6,393 nt of DNA from Deinococcus sp. (GTDB taxonomy: Bacteria; Deinococcota; Deinococci; JACQHA01), in contig JACQHA010000306.1 in NCBI GenBank assembly GCA_016199255.1, forward strand, positions 1-6,393, written 5' to 3'. A model generated the notes under the pieces. The model had not been told where the DNA came from and searched no databases. It was given only the letters and a program-made list of their open reading frames with translations. The stretch's first letter is position 1, and the number at the start of each line of letters is the position of its first letter. Positions 1 through 5,465 of the stretch are shown in pieces. The position numbers were made by a program, and so were the translations under genes.

Positions 1-1385
1 ACCCGCCAGGTGGTCTCGCCAATAATGCCCAGCTTCTCCCGGCTGGTCATAAGCAGTCGGAGGCCTGGACAGCTGCGCAGCAGGGTGGTGGCCAGCGCCG
101 CACACGCCACTGCCAGGTGCTCGCAATTATCCAGTACTAAGAGCAGCTGCTTGGGCCGGAGAGAGTCTGTGAGGGTCTCGATCAGCGGGCGACCCGGCTC
201 CTCCCGCACCCCCAGCGCCGCGGCCACCACCTGGGGGACCAGGGCAGGATCTGCCAGCGCCGCCAACTCCACCAGCCACACCCCATTGGCGAACGTCTCC
301 ACCAGCTCCGCCGCTACTTGTAATGCGAGCCGCGTCTTGCCACAACCTCCGGCCCCGGTGAGGGTCAGGAGCCGCGTGATGCCGAGCACACGCTTGACCG
401 CCGCTACCTCCCCCTCTCGTCCAATCAGCCGGGTGAGCGGCACGGGGAGGTTGTGGCGGCGAGCGTCCAGAACTCGAAGTGGTGCGACCTCCGCTGGCTG
501 CTCCTCAGGGGCCTGGGCCCAGCGCAGCGTGCCGTCCTCAGTAACCGAGTGGAGGGCCGGCACTGTCCCAGCTGGGAGAGGCGCGGGCTCAGGGACCAGA
601 GCGAGTGGAGCGGGCGACAAGGGCGCAGTGTGGAATACCTGGCGCAGGAGGGTCAGGGGGTCCTCTTGCCCCCGAATGCATTCGAAAAGGGCCGTCATCT
701 CTGGCTCAGGGGCAACCCCCAGCTCTCGGTCGAAGAGGGTGCGGCAGGTCTCATATTGCTCCAGCGCCGCCCGCCGATCACCACCGGCGTAGTGCAACAC
801 CATCAGCTGCCGGTGGCTGCTCTCATCCAGGGGGTCGTGCTCCAGGCGGCGCCGCACCCAGCTCTGGGCCTCGGCCAGGGCGCCACGGGCCACCCCGTGC
901 TCTGCCAGACGGTGTAACAGTCCGGTGTACTGCTGCCTGAGGCGCTCTTGGGTCTGCTGGAGCCATTCCTCAAAGTCCAGGGTCCCGGGGAGGTAGAACC
1001 CTTCCAGAAACGGCCCCTGGTAGAGTGCCACAGCCCGCGGCCAGCCCTGAGGGTCCCGGCCAGAGGCCAGCGTCTCAAACTCAGCCACGTCGGTCCAGGT
1101 GGCGGTAGCCAGGCGGAGGGTGTCCCCGTCCACCACCACCTGCTCTGCGGCCGCGCCCAGGTCCCGGCGCAGCACCCAGAGGGCATGGCGGAGGTGCTCG
1201 CGCGCCTTCCGGTCCCCCACCCCCTCCCCCACCAGCAGGCTGGCCAGCACCTCCCGAGGATGGGGCCGCCGCTCAACCGCCAGATACGCCAAGAGGGCCT
1301 GCGCCCGCTGCTCCCGGACCCGGACCACCGCTTCCCCCTGCTGGATGCGCAGGCCACCGAGGGTGTAGATGGACAGCTCTGCCAT
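1..1385 (-). CDS. BTAD-domain transcriptional regulator with NB-ARC-like ATPase domain (C-terminus cut by window edge)
   Basis: The reading frame is open from an ATG at 1385-1383 to the left edge (461 complete residues), so the rest of the gene lies outside. Residues 1-100 look like the OmpR-type winged-helix DNA-binding domain of SARP/BTAD regulators (start MAELSIYTLGGLRI, then REQRAQALLAYLAVERR). Residues 100-245 match the helical BTAD domain, including W..AVALYQGPFLEGF, an EEWLQQ..ERLR helix and YE.CR.LFDRELGVAPEPE. After a Pro/Ala-rich linker (about 250-310) comes LTRLIGREGEV, Walker A GAGGCGKT at 344-351, Walker B LLLVLDNCEH at 414-423 and the TSREKLG motif at 447-453. This is the usual order in AfsR-like or COG3903-type signal-responsive regulators, which normally continue into TPR repeats. 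It is inferred to be a cytoplasmic DNA-binding regulator, with targets unknown. It is divergent from the secreted-protein gene at 1662. A purine-rich GGAGGG lies about 10 nt before the ATG. Confidence 0.92.
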   Translation of the reverse strand, partial: MAELSIYTLGGLRIQQGEAVVRVREQRAQALLAYLAVERRPHPREVLASLLVGEGVGDRKAREHLRHALWVLRRDLGAAAEQVVVDGDTLRLATATWTDVAEFETLASGRDPQGWPRAVALYQGPFLEGFYLPGTLDFEEWLQQTQERLRQQYTGLLHRLAEHGVARGALAEAQSWVRRRLEHDPLDESSHRQLMVLHYAGGDRRAALEQYETCRTLFDRELGVAPEPEMTALFECIRGQEDPLTLLRQVFHTAPLSPAPLALVPEPAPLPAGTVPALHSVTEDGTLRWAQAPEEQPAEVAPLRVLDARRHNLPVPLTRLIGREGEVAAVKRVLGITRLLTLTGAGGCGKTRLALQVAAELVETFANGVWLVELAALADPALVPQVVAAALGVREEPGRPLIETLTDSLRPKQLLLVLDNCEHLAVACAALATTLLRSCPGLRLLMTSREKLGIIGETTWR

Positions 1386-1463
1386 GCCTCCGCTTCCCTC
1401 CACCCTTGCAGCTGACTCCGGCTCTAGCTTAACACACCCCTCTGCTCGCAGTTTCCCTCGTCT

Positions 1464-1473
1464 GGCACGTGCC
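1464..1473. promoter_or_regulatory. Perfect 10-bp palindrome GGCACGTGCC in the divergent intergenic region (candidate operator)
   Basis: The region between the regulator start (1385) and the secreted-protein start (1662) has no gene. The only clear symmetric element in it is GGCACGTGCC, which is perfectly self-complementary and placed 79 nt upstream of the regulator ATG. A weaker inverted repeat, ATGCT-6-AGCAT, lies at 1525-1540. No convincing sigma-70 -35/-10 pair could be assigned to either gene. The operator role is an inference from position alone. Confidence 0.25.
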
Positions 1474-1661
1474 CGAGATGTCCCATTCCACACCCACTCC
1501 ACGCAGACGACACGCGCTATTTCTATGCTCCTCTCAGCATCCTGGGGAGAGACCCGGAGAAGGCAAGGAGAAGAGGTCTACAGGGGGTGGTGGCTATGAA
1601 TTGAGGCTCGCATCAGCGGAGACAGGAGCAGCGCGTGATCGCTTAGATAAGGAGGTTGGGT

Positions 1662-2126
1662 ATGAAGCAGACTGTAATGTTCGTAGCTGCGGCGGCAGTC
1701 GCGGCCCTGCTAGGGCTCCAAGTTACTACTGGCCCAGCGGTGGCCCATATCGACGCCTTCACGGTCGATGGGGGCACAGTCCCTCCGAGGGGCGGTGCAA
1801 CACCTACGGTACGCGGGACGCTAACGTGCGACGCTGATGAGACGGCGATGGTCTCCGTAGTGGCCTCCCAGCTTGTGGGTGGCTATGTCGTGGTGCAAGC
1901 TTATGGGTTCACCCCTGAGTTCATGTGTGACGGCAGCACCCAAGACTGGACAGCGGAGCTGTTTGCCTTCCCTGTTGCTCTCAAGCCAGGGCGTGCGGAT
2001 GTGAGTGCCCACGCGCAGACCTACACCATTGTGGAGGAGTGTTACACAAATCCGACCTTCTGCTACCCGGTGTATGAGTTCCATGATGTCCGCGAGGTCT
2101 CTACGAGGCTAAACCTGCACCCCTAA
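1662..2126 (+). CDS. Small secreted protein, function unknown
   Basis: This 154-residue protein starts at the ATG at 1662, which has an excellent Shine-Dalgarno AAGGAGG at 1649-1655 with a 6-nt spacer. A TTG six bases upstream overlaps that site and is not credible as the start. Residues 1-28 are a typical Sec signal peptide: MKQ, a hydrophobic Ala/Val-rich core, and probable cleavage after AVA-28. The mature part is about 126 residues of alternating hydrophobic strands with four cysteines (56, 89, 127, 134) that could form two disulfides. Segments such as RGTLTCDADETAMVSV and ALKPGRADVSAHAQTYT suggest a beta-sandwich of the kind found in small exported proteins of Actinomycetota-like genomes. 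I do not recognise a named family with confidence. The gene stands alone between a divergent regulator and its own terminator, so it may be controlled by that regulator (inference). Confidence 0.85.
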   Translation: MKQTVMFVAAAAVAALLGLQVTTGPAVAHIDAFTVDGGTVPPRGGATPTVRGTLTCDADETAMVSVVASQLVGGYVVVQAYGFTPEFMCDGSTQDWTAELFAFPVALKPGRADVSAHAQTYTIVEECYTNPTFCYPVYEFHDVREVSTRLNLHP

Positions 2127-2141
2127 AGCGACTAAGGTTCG

Positions 2142-2182
2142 GAGCCCGGCACCGCTGGGGTGGCGGGCTCTCATCTTGGTTT
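2142..2182 (+). terminator. Hairpin terminator after the small secreted-protein gene
   Basis: GAGCCCG at 2142-2148 pairs perfectly with CGGGCTC at 2164-2170. After one G-G mismatch the stem continues as CACC/GGTG around a 5-nt loop. The tail TCATCTTGGTTT is only moderately T-rich. It begins 15 nt after the stop codon of the upstream gene, which supports a terminator role. Confidence 0.65.
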
Positions 2183-2282
2183 GCTCCTAGTGGTGGTGAA
2201 GTGCAGCCACTTCCGGCCTTGACTCCCGCCCTGGCTGGCGTAGAGTGACCGTACTAGGGCTCCAGCCGCGCCCGAAGCGGCC

Positions 2283-2302
2283 GGACTAAAGCGCTTCAGT
2301 CC
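2283..2302 (-). repeat. Inverted repeat overlapping the stop codon of the frameshifted minus-strand gene
   Basis: GGACT at 2283-2287 and AGTCC at 2298-2302 are complementary. Between them lies the self-complementary octamer AAGCGCTT, flanked by one A/C mismatch. The minus-strand stop codon (2298-2296) is inside the element. It could act as a hairpin at the 3' end of a minus transcript, but no T-run follows on that strand, so it is not a textbook intrinsic terminator. Confidence 0.4.
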
Positions 2303-2542
2303 AACAGGCGCTCCAACTGACGCTTCAGGGCCAAAAACTGGGTATGAGCCGTAGCGAACTCGTCAAGCTCCTGCTCCACCCCCACGTAGAGGGGGATAAG
2401 CTCGTCCCAGAGCGTGGCCAAGGATACGGAGTGGGTGTCCGATGCGTTCGTATTTCGCGATCTCTTGTTCCACCCAATCGGCATGGCGCTGCCAGGCCAC
2501 GACCACGGTGCGTACGGTGGTGCTGCGGCGGACATGGGGCAT
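2296..2542 (-). pseudogene. Frameshifted small gene, about 81 residues, unknown function
   Basis: Two minus-strand frames each carry half of what looks like one small helical protein. From the ATG at 2542-2540 the first frame reads MPHVRRSTTVRTVVVAWQ, then continues through HADWVEQEIAKYERIG to about 2438. It then becomes non-protein-like and stops soon after. The +1-shifted frame supplies HSVSLATLWDELIPLYV, then GVEQELDEFATAHTQFLAL and a Lys/Arg/Leu-rich end, with TGA at 2298-2296. The 247-nt span is one base more than a multiple of three, consistent with a single-base insertion near 2425-2445. A sequencing error or recoding would look the same. No Shine-Dalgarno is visible before the ATG, so the true start is uncertain. 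The product would be a small, charged, helix-rich protein of a family I cannot name. It lies downstream of the DUF3800 gene on the same strand and may belong to the same accessory block. Confidence 0.5.
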
Positions 2543-2599
2543 AGGGGTAGGGGATGAAAGGAGAGGGATGACCGAGCACCATAGAACAAGGCAGGGGAA

Positions 2600-2628
2600 T
2601 TGACAGGCTGTTCAGCACAGGGTACAAT
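2600..2628 (+). promoter_or_regulatory. Near-consensus sigma-70 promoter for the small RNA
   Basis: A perfect -35 hexamer TTGACA (2600-2605) is followed after exactly 17 bp by TACAAT (2623-2628), one mismatch from the consensus -10. Transcription should start near 2635. No protein gene follows on this strand. About 70 nt downstream there is a strong intrinsic terminator, so the promoter appears dedicated to a short untranslated RNA. It is the best promoter in the window. Confidence 0.8.
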
Positions 2629-2634
2629 ACGCTT

Positions 2635-2732
2635 GCCTGAAAACCGGCCGTATGGCGGCTGCCTCTGCAAAGGGGATAGGGCCAGCCACCTAACCACGGT
2701 GGGTGCGGGGTGTAGACAGCCCCGCGTTTTTT
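2635..2732 (+). ncRNA. Candidate structured small RNA (about 100 nt) convergent with the DUF3800 gene
   Basis: The RNA is bounded by a near-consensus promoter (2600-2628) and an intrinsic terminator (2705-2732), with no credible reading frame between them. Visible local stems are CCGgCC (2644-2649) with GGCGG (2654-2658) around GTAT; CCTCT (2662-2666) with AGGGG (2671-2675) capped by a GCAA (GNRA) tetraloop; an enclosing CTG/CAG or GGCTG/CAGCC pairing (2657-2661 with 2683-2687); CCACC (2686-2690) with GGTGG (2698-2702) around a 7-nt loop; then the terminator stem. It does not match SRP RNA, tmRNA, 6S RNA or a riboswitch I know. Its 3' end lies a few bases from the stop codon of the DUF3800 gene on the other strand. 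Conserved RNA motifs named after DUF3800 have been reported near such genes (recalled, not checked), so this may be one of them. Start and exact fold are inferred. Confidence 0.65.
2705..2732 (+). terminator. Intrinsic terminator of the small RNA
   Basis: GCGGGG (2705-2710) pairs with CCCCGC (2720-2725). The 9-nt loop can extend the stem by T-A and G-C pairs. The stem is followed by G and six T (2727-2732). This is a textbook Rho-independent terminator on the plus strand, placed 7 nt before the end of the convergent DUF3800 gene. Confidence 0.85.
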
Positions 2733-2738
2733 ATTGCC

Positions 2739-3302
2739 TCAGAGACGTCGCACGAGGGCGAGTGCTCGTTGGGCTTTGGGATCTTTCGTGTAGGGTGAGC
2801 CCTCGGCGACATCGCGGAGGAAGCCCGCGACAGCGTCTGCCAGACGCAAGAATTCACTCTGCTCATCAGCCATGCCCACGACTTTGCGAAAGCGGATAGT
2901 GCGATGGCGGAATTCCTTGATGACGTACCGCTGCTCAGCAGCGTTCAAGCCGTCAATCACGACGGTGAGGTGGTAGGGACCCGTGACCACGGCCTGCACC
3001 GCCTTGGCAATCGCTTCTCCGGTCAAGGTGAGGTACGGGCGTGGGTCGTGCTGGTAGGTGGCTGCGAAGAGCACTCCAGTCAGGCTCGGCAGATTGGCGA
3101 GCTCAGCCAGGTAGGCCAGGCGGAGCCGGTAGTTGATCCGGTGCCAGGGGATAGAGCGTTTCCCAGTCCGCCACTCGATGGCGGTGAGTTTGGCGCTCAG
3201 TTGATCTTTGACGGCCTGCTCAGTGATGACCACGACCACGAGAAAGAAGCGGCCTTGGGTGTCTTGGCCGGTTTCGTCAGCATAGCAGAAAAGACGTTGC
3301 AT
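2739..3302 (-). CDS. DUF3800 family protein (predicted RNase H-like fold)
   Basis: This is a complete 187-residue frame from the ATG at 3302-3300 to the TGA at 2741-2739. A GTG directly upstream (3305-3303) is an alternative start, and neither has a clear Shine-Dalgarno. The N-terminus MQRLFCYADETGQD matches the DUF3800 opening, an acidic D-E-S/T after a hydrophobic strand, here D9-E10-T11. It is followed by the strand FFLVVVVI. A second strand with an acidic residue, LTVVIDGLN (D117), and the C-terminal DEQSEFLRLADAVAGF (D146, E147, D156) correspond to the family's conserved 'D-S..-LQ-AD' end. Family members are often 200-250 residues, so this one is compact but keeps the acidic positions expected of an RNase H-type site. 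The biochemical role of the family is not settled. Neighbours are a convergent small RNA at the 3' end and a minus-strand terminator at the 5' side, so it has its own transcription unit. A nuclease role acting with the RNA is speculation. Confidence 0.8.
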   Translation of the reverse strand: MQRLFCYADETGQDTQGRFFLVVVVITEQAVKDQLSAKLTAIEWRTGKRSIPWHRINYRLRLAYLAELANLPSLTGVLFAATYQHDPRPYLTLTGEAIAKAVQAVVTGPYHLTVVIDGLNAAEQRYVIKEFRHRTIRFRKVVGMADEQSEFLRLADAVAGFLRDVAEGSPYTKDPKAQRALALVRRL

Positions 3303-3350
3303 CACAGGTAACGCTACAGTCCCAGCCTAACAAGGAGCTTATGGACGGAT

Positions 3351-3381
3351 AAGAAAAAAGAGACGACCCAAAGGCCGTCTC
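3351..3381 (-). terminator. Strong intrinsic terminator on the minus strand
   Basis: Read on the minus strand, GAGACG (3381-3376) pairs with CGTCTC (3365-3360). One mismatch and a further GG/CC lie inside, around a TTTG loop. Six T follow immediately (3359-3354), then CTT. It ends a transcript coming from the right, where only a short decayed frame (stop at 3390-3388) is present. It separates that transcript from the DUF3800 gene. Confidence 0.8.
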
Positions 3382-3387
3382 AGACGC

Positions 3388-3545
3388 TTAGTACTCCTCA
3401 GCAAACATCAAGGTGTACCCACCCACGCCATTGTCGCAGCAGAAGAATTCGTGACCACCTCCGTGTGCGCGAGGAGTCGTTTAGTGTCTGGCTCATGCTT
3501 GGGACGCCCATATCCCCCGGCACTCCACGCCCCACTACACGTGGG
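3388..3545 (-). pseudogene. Probable decayed gene end feeding the minus-strand terminator
   Basis: A minus-strand frame of 30 residues (3480-3391) ends at TAA (3390-3388), 7 nt before the terminator stem. That is the spacing expected of a real gene 3' end. Its sequence, HGGGHEFFCCDNG followed by VGGYTLMFAEEY, looks protein-like (paired cysteines, Gly-rich), but the frame is closed by TAA at 3483-3481 with no start codon. Another frame upstream (3545 to about 3470) reads AGGYGRPKHEPDTKRLLAH, also protein-like and without a start. A third has ATG codons at 3511 and 3496 (MSQTLNDSS). Joining any of these to the end needs a frameshift. I read it as a degraded gene or a frameshifted small peptide gene, family unknown. 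Confidence 0.35.
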
Positions 3546-3547
3546 CT

Positions 3548-3563
3548 ACACGCCCCTTAGCTA
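3548..3563 (+). repeat. Recurrent 16-nt upstream motif, copy 1 (before the PPC/RTX lipoprotein gene)
   Basis: The sequence ACACGCCCCTTAGCTA matches copy 3 (6085-6100) at 13 of 16 positions. It lies 153 nt before the chosen start at 3717 and 48 nt before an alternative ATG at 3612, unlike the other two copies. Confidence 0.4.
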
Positions 3564-3595
3564 GTCTGGTGCCCAAGGAGCCCAGTAGGTTCCCC

Positions 3596-3614
3596 AAGGA
3601 GGTGCAGAAAGATG
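3596..3614 (+). promoter_or_regulatory. Strong Shine-Dalgarno and ATG in frame upstream of the PPC/RTX lipoprotein
   Basis: AAGGAGG (3596-3602) precedes an ATG at 3612 by 9 nt. This ATG is in frame with the lipoprotein gene and would add 35 residues. I prefer the ATG at 3717 because the lipoprotein signal peptide begins there, it has its own AAGGAGA, and the paralogue at 6128 starts at the same residue with no upstream extension. The upstream site may still be used for an N-extended form or be a relic. Confidence 0.4.
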
Positions 3615-3716
3615 CTGAGGCTCACGTTCCGCACGGTATGTGCTGTCAGCATTGGCCACCGTGGGGTTCAGCTGGAGCGCTTAGGGGCTCTACCCCAGAA
3701 AGAAAGGAGAGTTACT

Positions 3717-4628
3717 ATGAACCGCATCAGTCAACTCTTTGGTATCGCCCTGGTCGCCCTGGCGCTCAGCAGCTGTGTCCCTGGGGTCCAGCAGGGGGCC
3801 GCCGGGAATGTGCTGACTTTGGATCAGCCGGTGCAGGGCACCTTTGCCCCAGGTGACCGGAGCTTGCAGAGCGTGCTCCGCGACCTGGGCCTCGGCGATC
3901 AGGACTTCGCGGATCTCTTCCCAACAGTGGCCGGGAGGGGGAGAGCTACCTTTACCGACACCTATACGTTTCAGGGCACAGCTGGTCAGGCCATTAGACT
4001 TCGCGTCACGGCCGACGTGCCGGTCTTTGTGATGCTGCTCTTTCGCGCTGGCCAGCGCCTTGGTTACATTGGTAAGGGCGATCAGGGAAATACCACGAGT
4101 CCGACAATCCAGACAGACCTAGTCCAGACTAGCACGCACACCGTTGTGGTCAATTCCTTCAACGGCCAACCTGGCAGCTATACAGTGACCCTGGCTGCCG
4201 ATACAGCAGTAGTCGCACCACCGAACCCCTGTGCCAATCCAACGATTTTGGGGACCCCTGGCGACGATACCCTGATGGGGACCCCTGGCGACGATATCAT
4301 CAGTGGCCTGGACGGGAACGACACGATCGACGGCCTGGACGGGAACGATCACCTCTGTGGTGGCGATGGCGACGACGACCTTAGAGGAGGCAGGGGCAAC
4401 GACCTGCTCGACGGTGGCGACGGGTCCGACACCCTCACTGGTGGCGACGGCGACGACGTCCTCACTGGCGGCGACGGCCCCGACCTACTCGACGGCGCAG
4501 TGGGCAACGACATGCTCGACGGCGGGGATGGGGGCCATCTCGATGCCTGCATCATCGCGTCCGGGAGGGCCCCGGACAACTCGGTGGTGAACTGCGAAGT
4601 CATTGCAACTCCGAAAAATCAGTCGTGA
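3717..4628 (+). CDS. Lipoprotein with PPC-like beta-sandwich domain and RTX (hemolysin-type calcium-binding) repeats
   Basis: This 303-residue protein starts at the ATG at 3717 after AAGGAGA with a 7-nt spacer. Residues 1-20 are a lipoprotein signal ([16 protein letters not shown], then LSSC) with lipidated Cys20. Residues about 31-160 resemble a bacterial pre-peptidase C-terminal (PPC) domain: [19 protein letters not shown], a [10 protein letters not shown] strand, and the closing [11 protein letters not shown]. Residues 179-268 hold ten consecutive nonapeptides of the RTX type (GGxGxDxLx), such as GGDGSDTLT and GGDGDDVLT, which in known proteins form a calcium-bound parallel beta-roll. The end has the Cys pair C278/C293 seen in many RTX tails (D.C ... 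NCE). Membrane anchoring through Cys20 with a C-terminal beta-roll suggests a surface or periplasmic calcium-dependent protein. The N-terminal 89 residues are closely repeated in the gene at 6128. It is the first gene of the plus-strand lipoprotein run. Confidence 0.9.
   Translation: MNRISQLFGIALVALALSSCVPGVQQGAAGNVLTLDQPVQGTFAPGDRSLQSVLRDLGLGDQDFADLFPTVAGRGRATFTDTYTFQGTAGQAIRLRVTADVPVFVMLLFRAGQRLGYIGKGDQGNTTSPTIQTDLVQTSTHTVVVNSFNGQPGSYTVTLAADTAVVAPPNPCANPTILGTPGDDTLMGTPGDDIISGLDGNDTIDGLDGNDHLCGGDGDDDLRGGRGNDLLDGGDGSDTLTGGDGDDVLTGGDGPDLLDGAVGNDMLDGGDGGHLDACIIASGRAPDNSVVNCEVIATPKNQS
4251..4520 (+). repeat. Ten tandem 27-bp units encoding RTX nonapeptides
   Basis: The repeat has perfect 9-residue periodicity with no indels over 270 bp. 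Units 1 and 2 share their first 19 bases (gggacccctggcgacgata), and units 3 and 4 share their first 17 (ggcctggacgggaacga). Later units have diverged more. This points to recent unit duplication at the left end of the array. The units are coding, not a CRISPR array. Confidence 0.9.
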
Positions 4629-4684
4629 TAGGCATGAGATACGTGGAGGGGAACTTCTGGCTCACCGCTAAATTCACCACCCTA

Positions 4685-4700
4685 AGACGCCCCCTGTCTA
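4685..4700 (+). repeat. Recurrent 16-nt upstream motif, copy 2 (before the Ig-like/choice-of-anchor-D lipoprotein gene)
   Basis: The sequence AGACGCCCCCTGTCTA matches copy 3 at 14 of 16 positions. It ends 27 nt before the ATG at 4728, the same distance as copy 3 to its gene. The role is unknown: it may be a promoter element, a protein binding site or duplicated leader sequence. Confidence 0.5.
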
Positions 4701-4727
4701 GGCTGGTGGCAGGAAGGAGGAAGGACT

Positions 4728-5465
4728 ATGAAGTACACCGTGGGTCACCTAGTGGTTGGAGTCTTGATTTTCGCGGCGCTAGTGCTCACCGCCACGAGCT
4801 GCCCGTCTGTCGGACCGGGTATGGTGGTCACGATCACTGCCTCACCCCCAGGGGACAAGCTGGCGGTCAGTGCGATCTTCACCTTTGAGGCCACAGTGAC
4901 CGGCTGTACCGTCTGCACCGTGACCTGGTCGGCCACCGCTGGTTCCATCGATGGCACTACCGGGACCTACACTGCTCCTGCCTCAGTGATACCTGGCGGC
5001 ACTGCCACCATCACTGCCACCAGTACTGAGGACCCAACCAAGTCTGACAGCCAGGTCATCACCATACTGGGCCCGGCTTCAGGCGAGATCAGGGTCACCG
5101 ATACAGATGGGAACCCCATCGTGGCCTGGCATGTCTCGGGCCAGCCGGTGAACCAGGCGGCCGACTTTCCATTGAAGATCTGGAATGTGGGTGAGACCCC
5201 CCTCACTATTCTTGGCCTCAGCGGACTAGCGGCACCGTTCAGCCTGGTGAATCCCCCTGCCACGCCGTTGGCCATCGCTGCCGGGGAGGCGCAGGCCCTC
5301 ACCCTCCGGTTCGCTCCCGCTGGGGAAGGCTCGTTCTCTGACACGCTCATCATCACCAACAGTGATGCCGACGAGAACCCGACCACCCTTGCCCTCGAAG
5401 GCACAACGAGCGGGTTTTGCCGTGACACCAGGGTCATTGGCTGTGGTAGGGGCAAGCGGCCGTGA
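4728..5465 (+). CDS. Lipoprotein with Ig-like and choice-of-anchor-D (ASH-like) domains
   Basis: This 245-residue protein starts at the ATG at 4728 behind AAGGAGG with a good spacer. Residues 1-25 are a lipoprotein signal (MKYTVGHLVVGVLIFAALVL, then TATSC). The lipobox is slightly unusual, with Ala at -3, and Cys25 is the probable lipid site. Residues about 31-113 look like a bacterial Ig-like domain: VTWSATAGSIDGTTGTYTAP, then TATITATSTEDPTKSDSQVI. Residues about 119-227 match the choice-of-anchor-D/ASH beta-sandwich: FPLKIWNVGETPLTILGL, LTLRFAPAGEGSFSDTLII and NPTTLALEG. Both domains are structural or adhesive in known proteins, and no catalytic residues are apparent. The C-terminal tail after 228 (GFCRDTRVIGCGRGKRP) is basic with two cysteines and is not part of the usual domain. 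Its TGA overlaps the GTG of the next gene, implying translational coupling. The leader peptide is homologous to that of the PEGA gene downstream. Confidence 0.88.
   Translation: MKYTVGHLVVGVLIFAALVLTATSCPSVGPGMVVTITASPPGDKLAVSAIFTFEATVTGCTVCTVTWSATAGSIDGTTGTYTAPASVIPGGTATITATSTEDPTKSDSQVITILGPASGEIRVTDTDGNPIVAWHVSGQPVNQAADFPLKIWNVGETPLTILGLSGLAAPFSLVNPPATPLAIAAGEAQALTLRFAPAGEGSFSDTLIITNSDADENPTTLALEGTTSGFCRDTRVIGCGRGKRP

Noticed and set aside
803..1357. Minus-strand 184-residue open frame and several plus-strand frames across 10-1415
   Set aside because: They overlap the BTAD regulator in other frames. Their translations are Arg/Ser/Pro/Trp-rich, low in domain signal and typical of GC-rich shadow frames.
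1656..1661. TTG start two codons upstream for the small secreted protein
   Set aside because: It directly abuts the Shine-Dalgarno AAGGAGG, leaving no spacer. The ATG at 1662 is ideally placed.
2219..2246. Possible promoter TTGACT-16-TAGAGT on the plus strand
   Set aside because: The -10 is weak, the spacer is short, and no gene or RNA follows on that strand before the much better promoter at 2600.
2296..2697. Single 133-residue minus-strand frame covering the small broken gene
   Set aside because: Only its last 45 or so residues look like protein. The N-terminal half lies over the RNA and promoter and is Pro/Ser-rich noise, while the better N-terminal half is in another frame.
2635..2732. 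The small RNA as a c-di-GMP (GEMM), TPP, fluoride or cobalamin riboswitch, or SRP/6S RNA
   Set aside because: Short similarities such as GCAAAG occur, but the conserved cores are missing and no regulated gene follows the terminator.
4251..4520. Regular 27-bp direct repeats, superficially CRISPR-like
   Set aside because: There are no spacers. The repeats are contiguous, in frame, and encode RTX nonapeptides.
4349..4603. Minus-strand frame rich in Ser-Pro opposite the RTX repeats
   Set aside because: It is simply the antisense of the repetitive RTX coding sequence.
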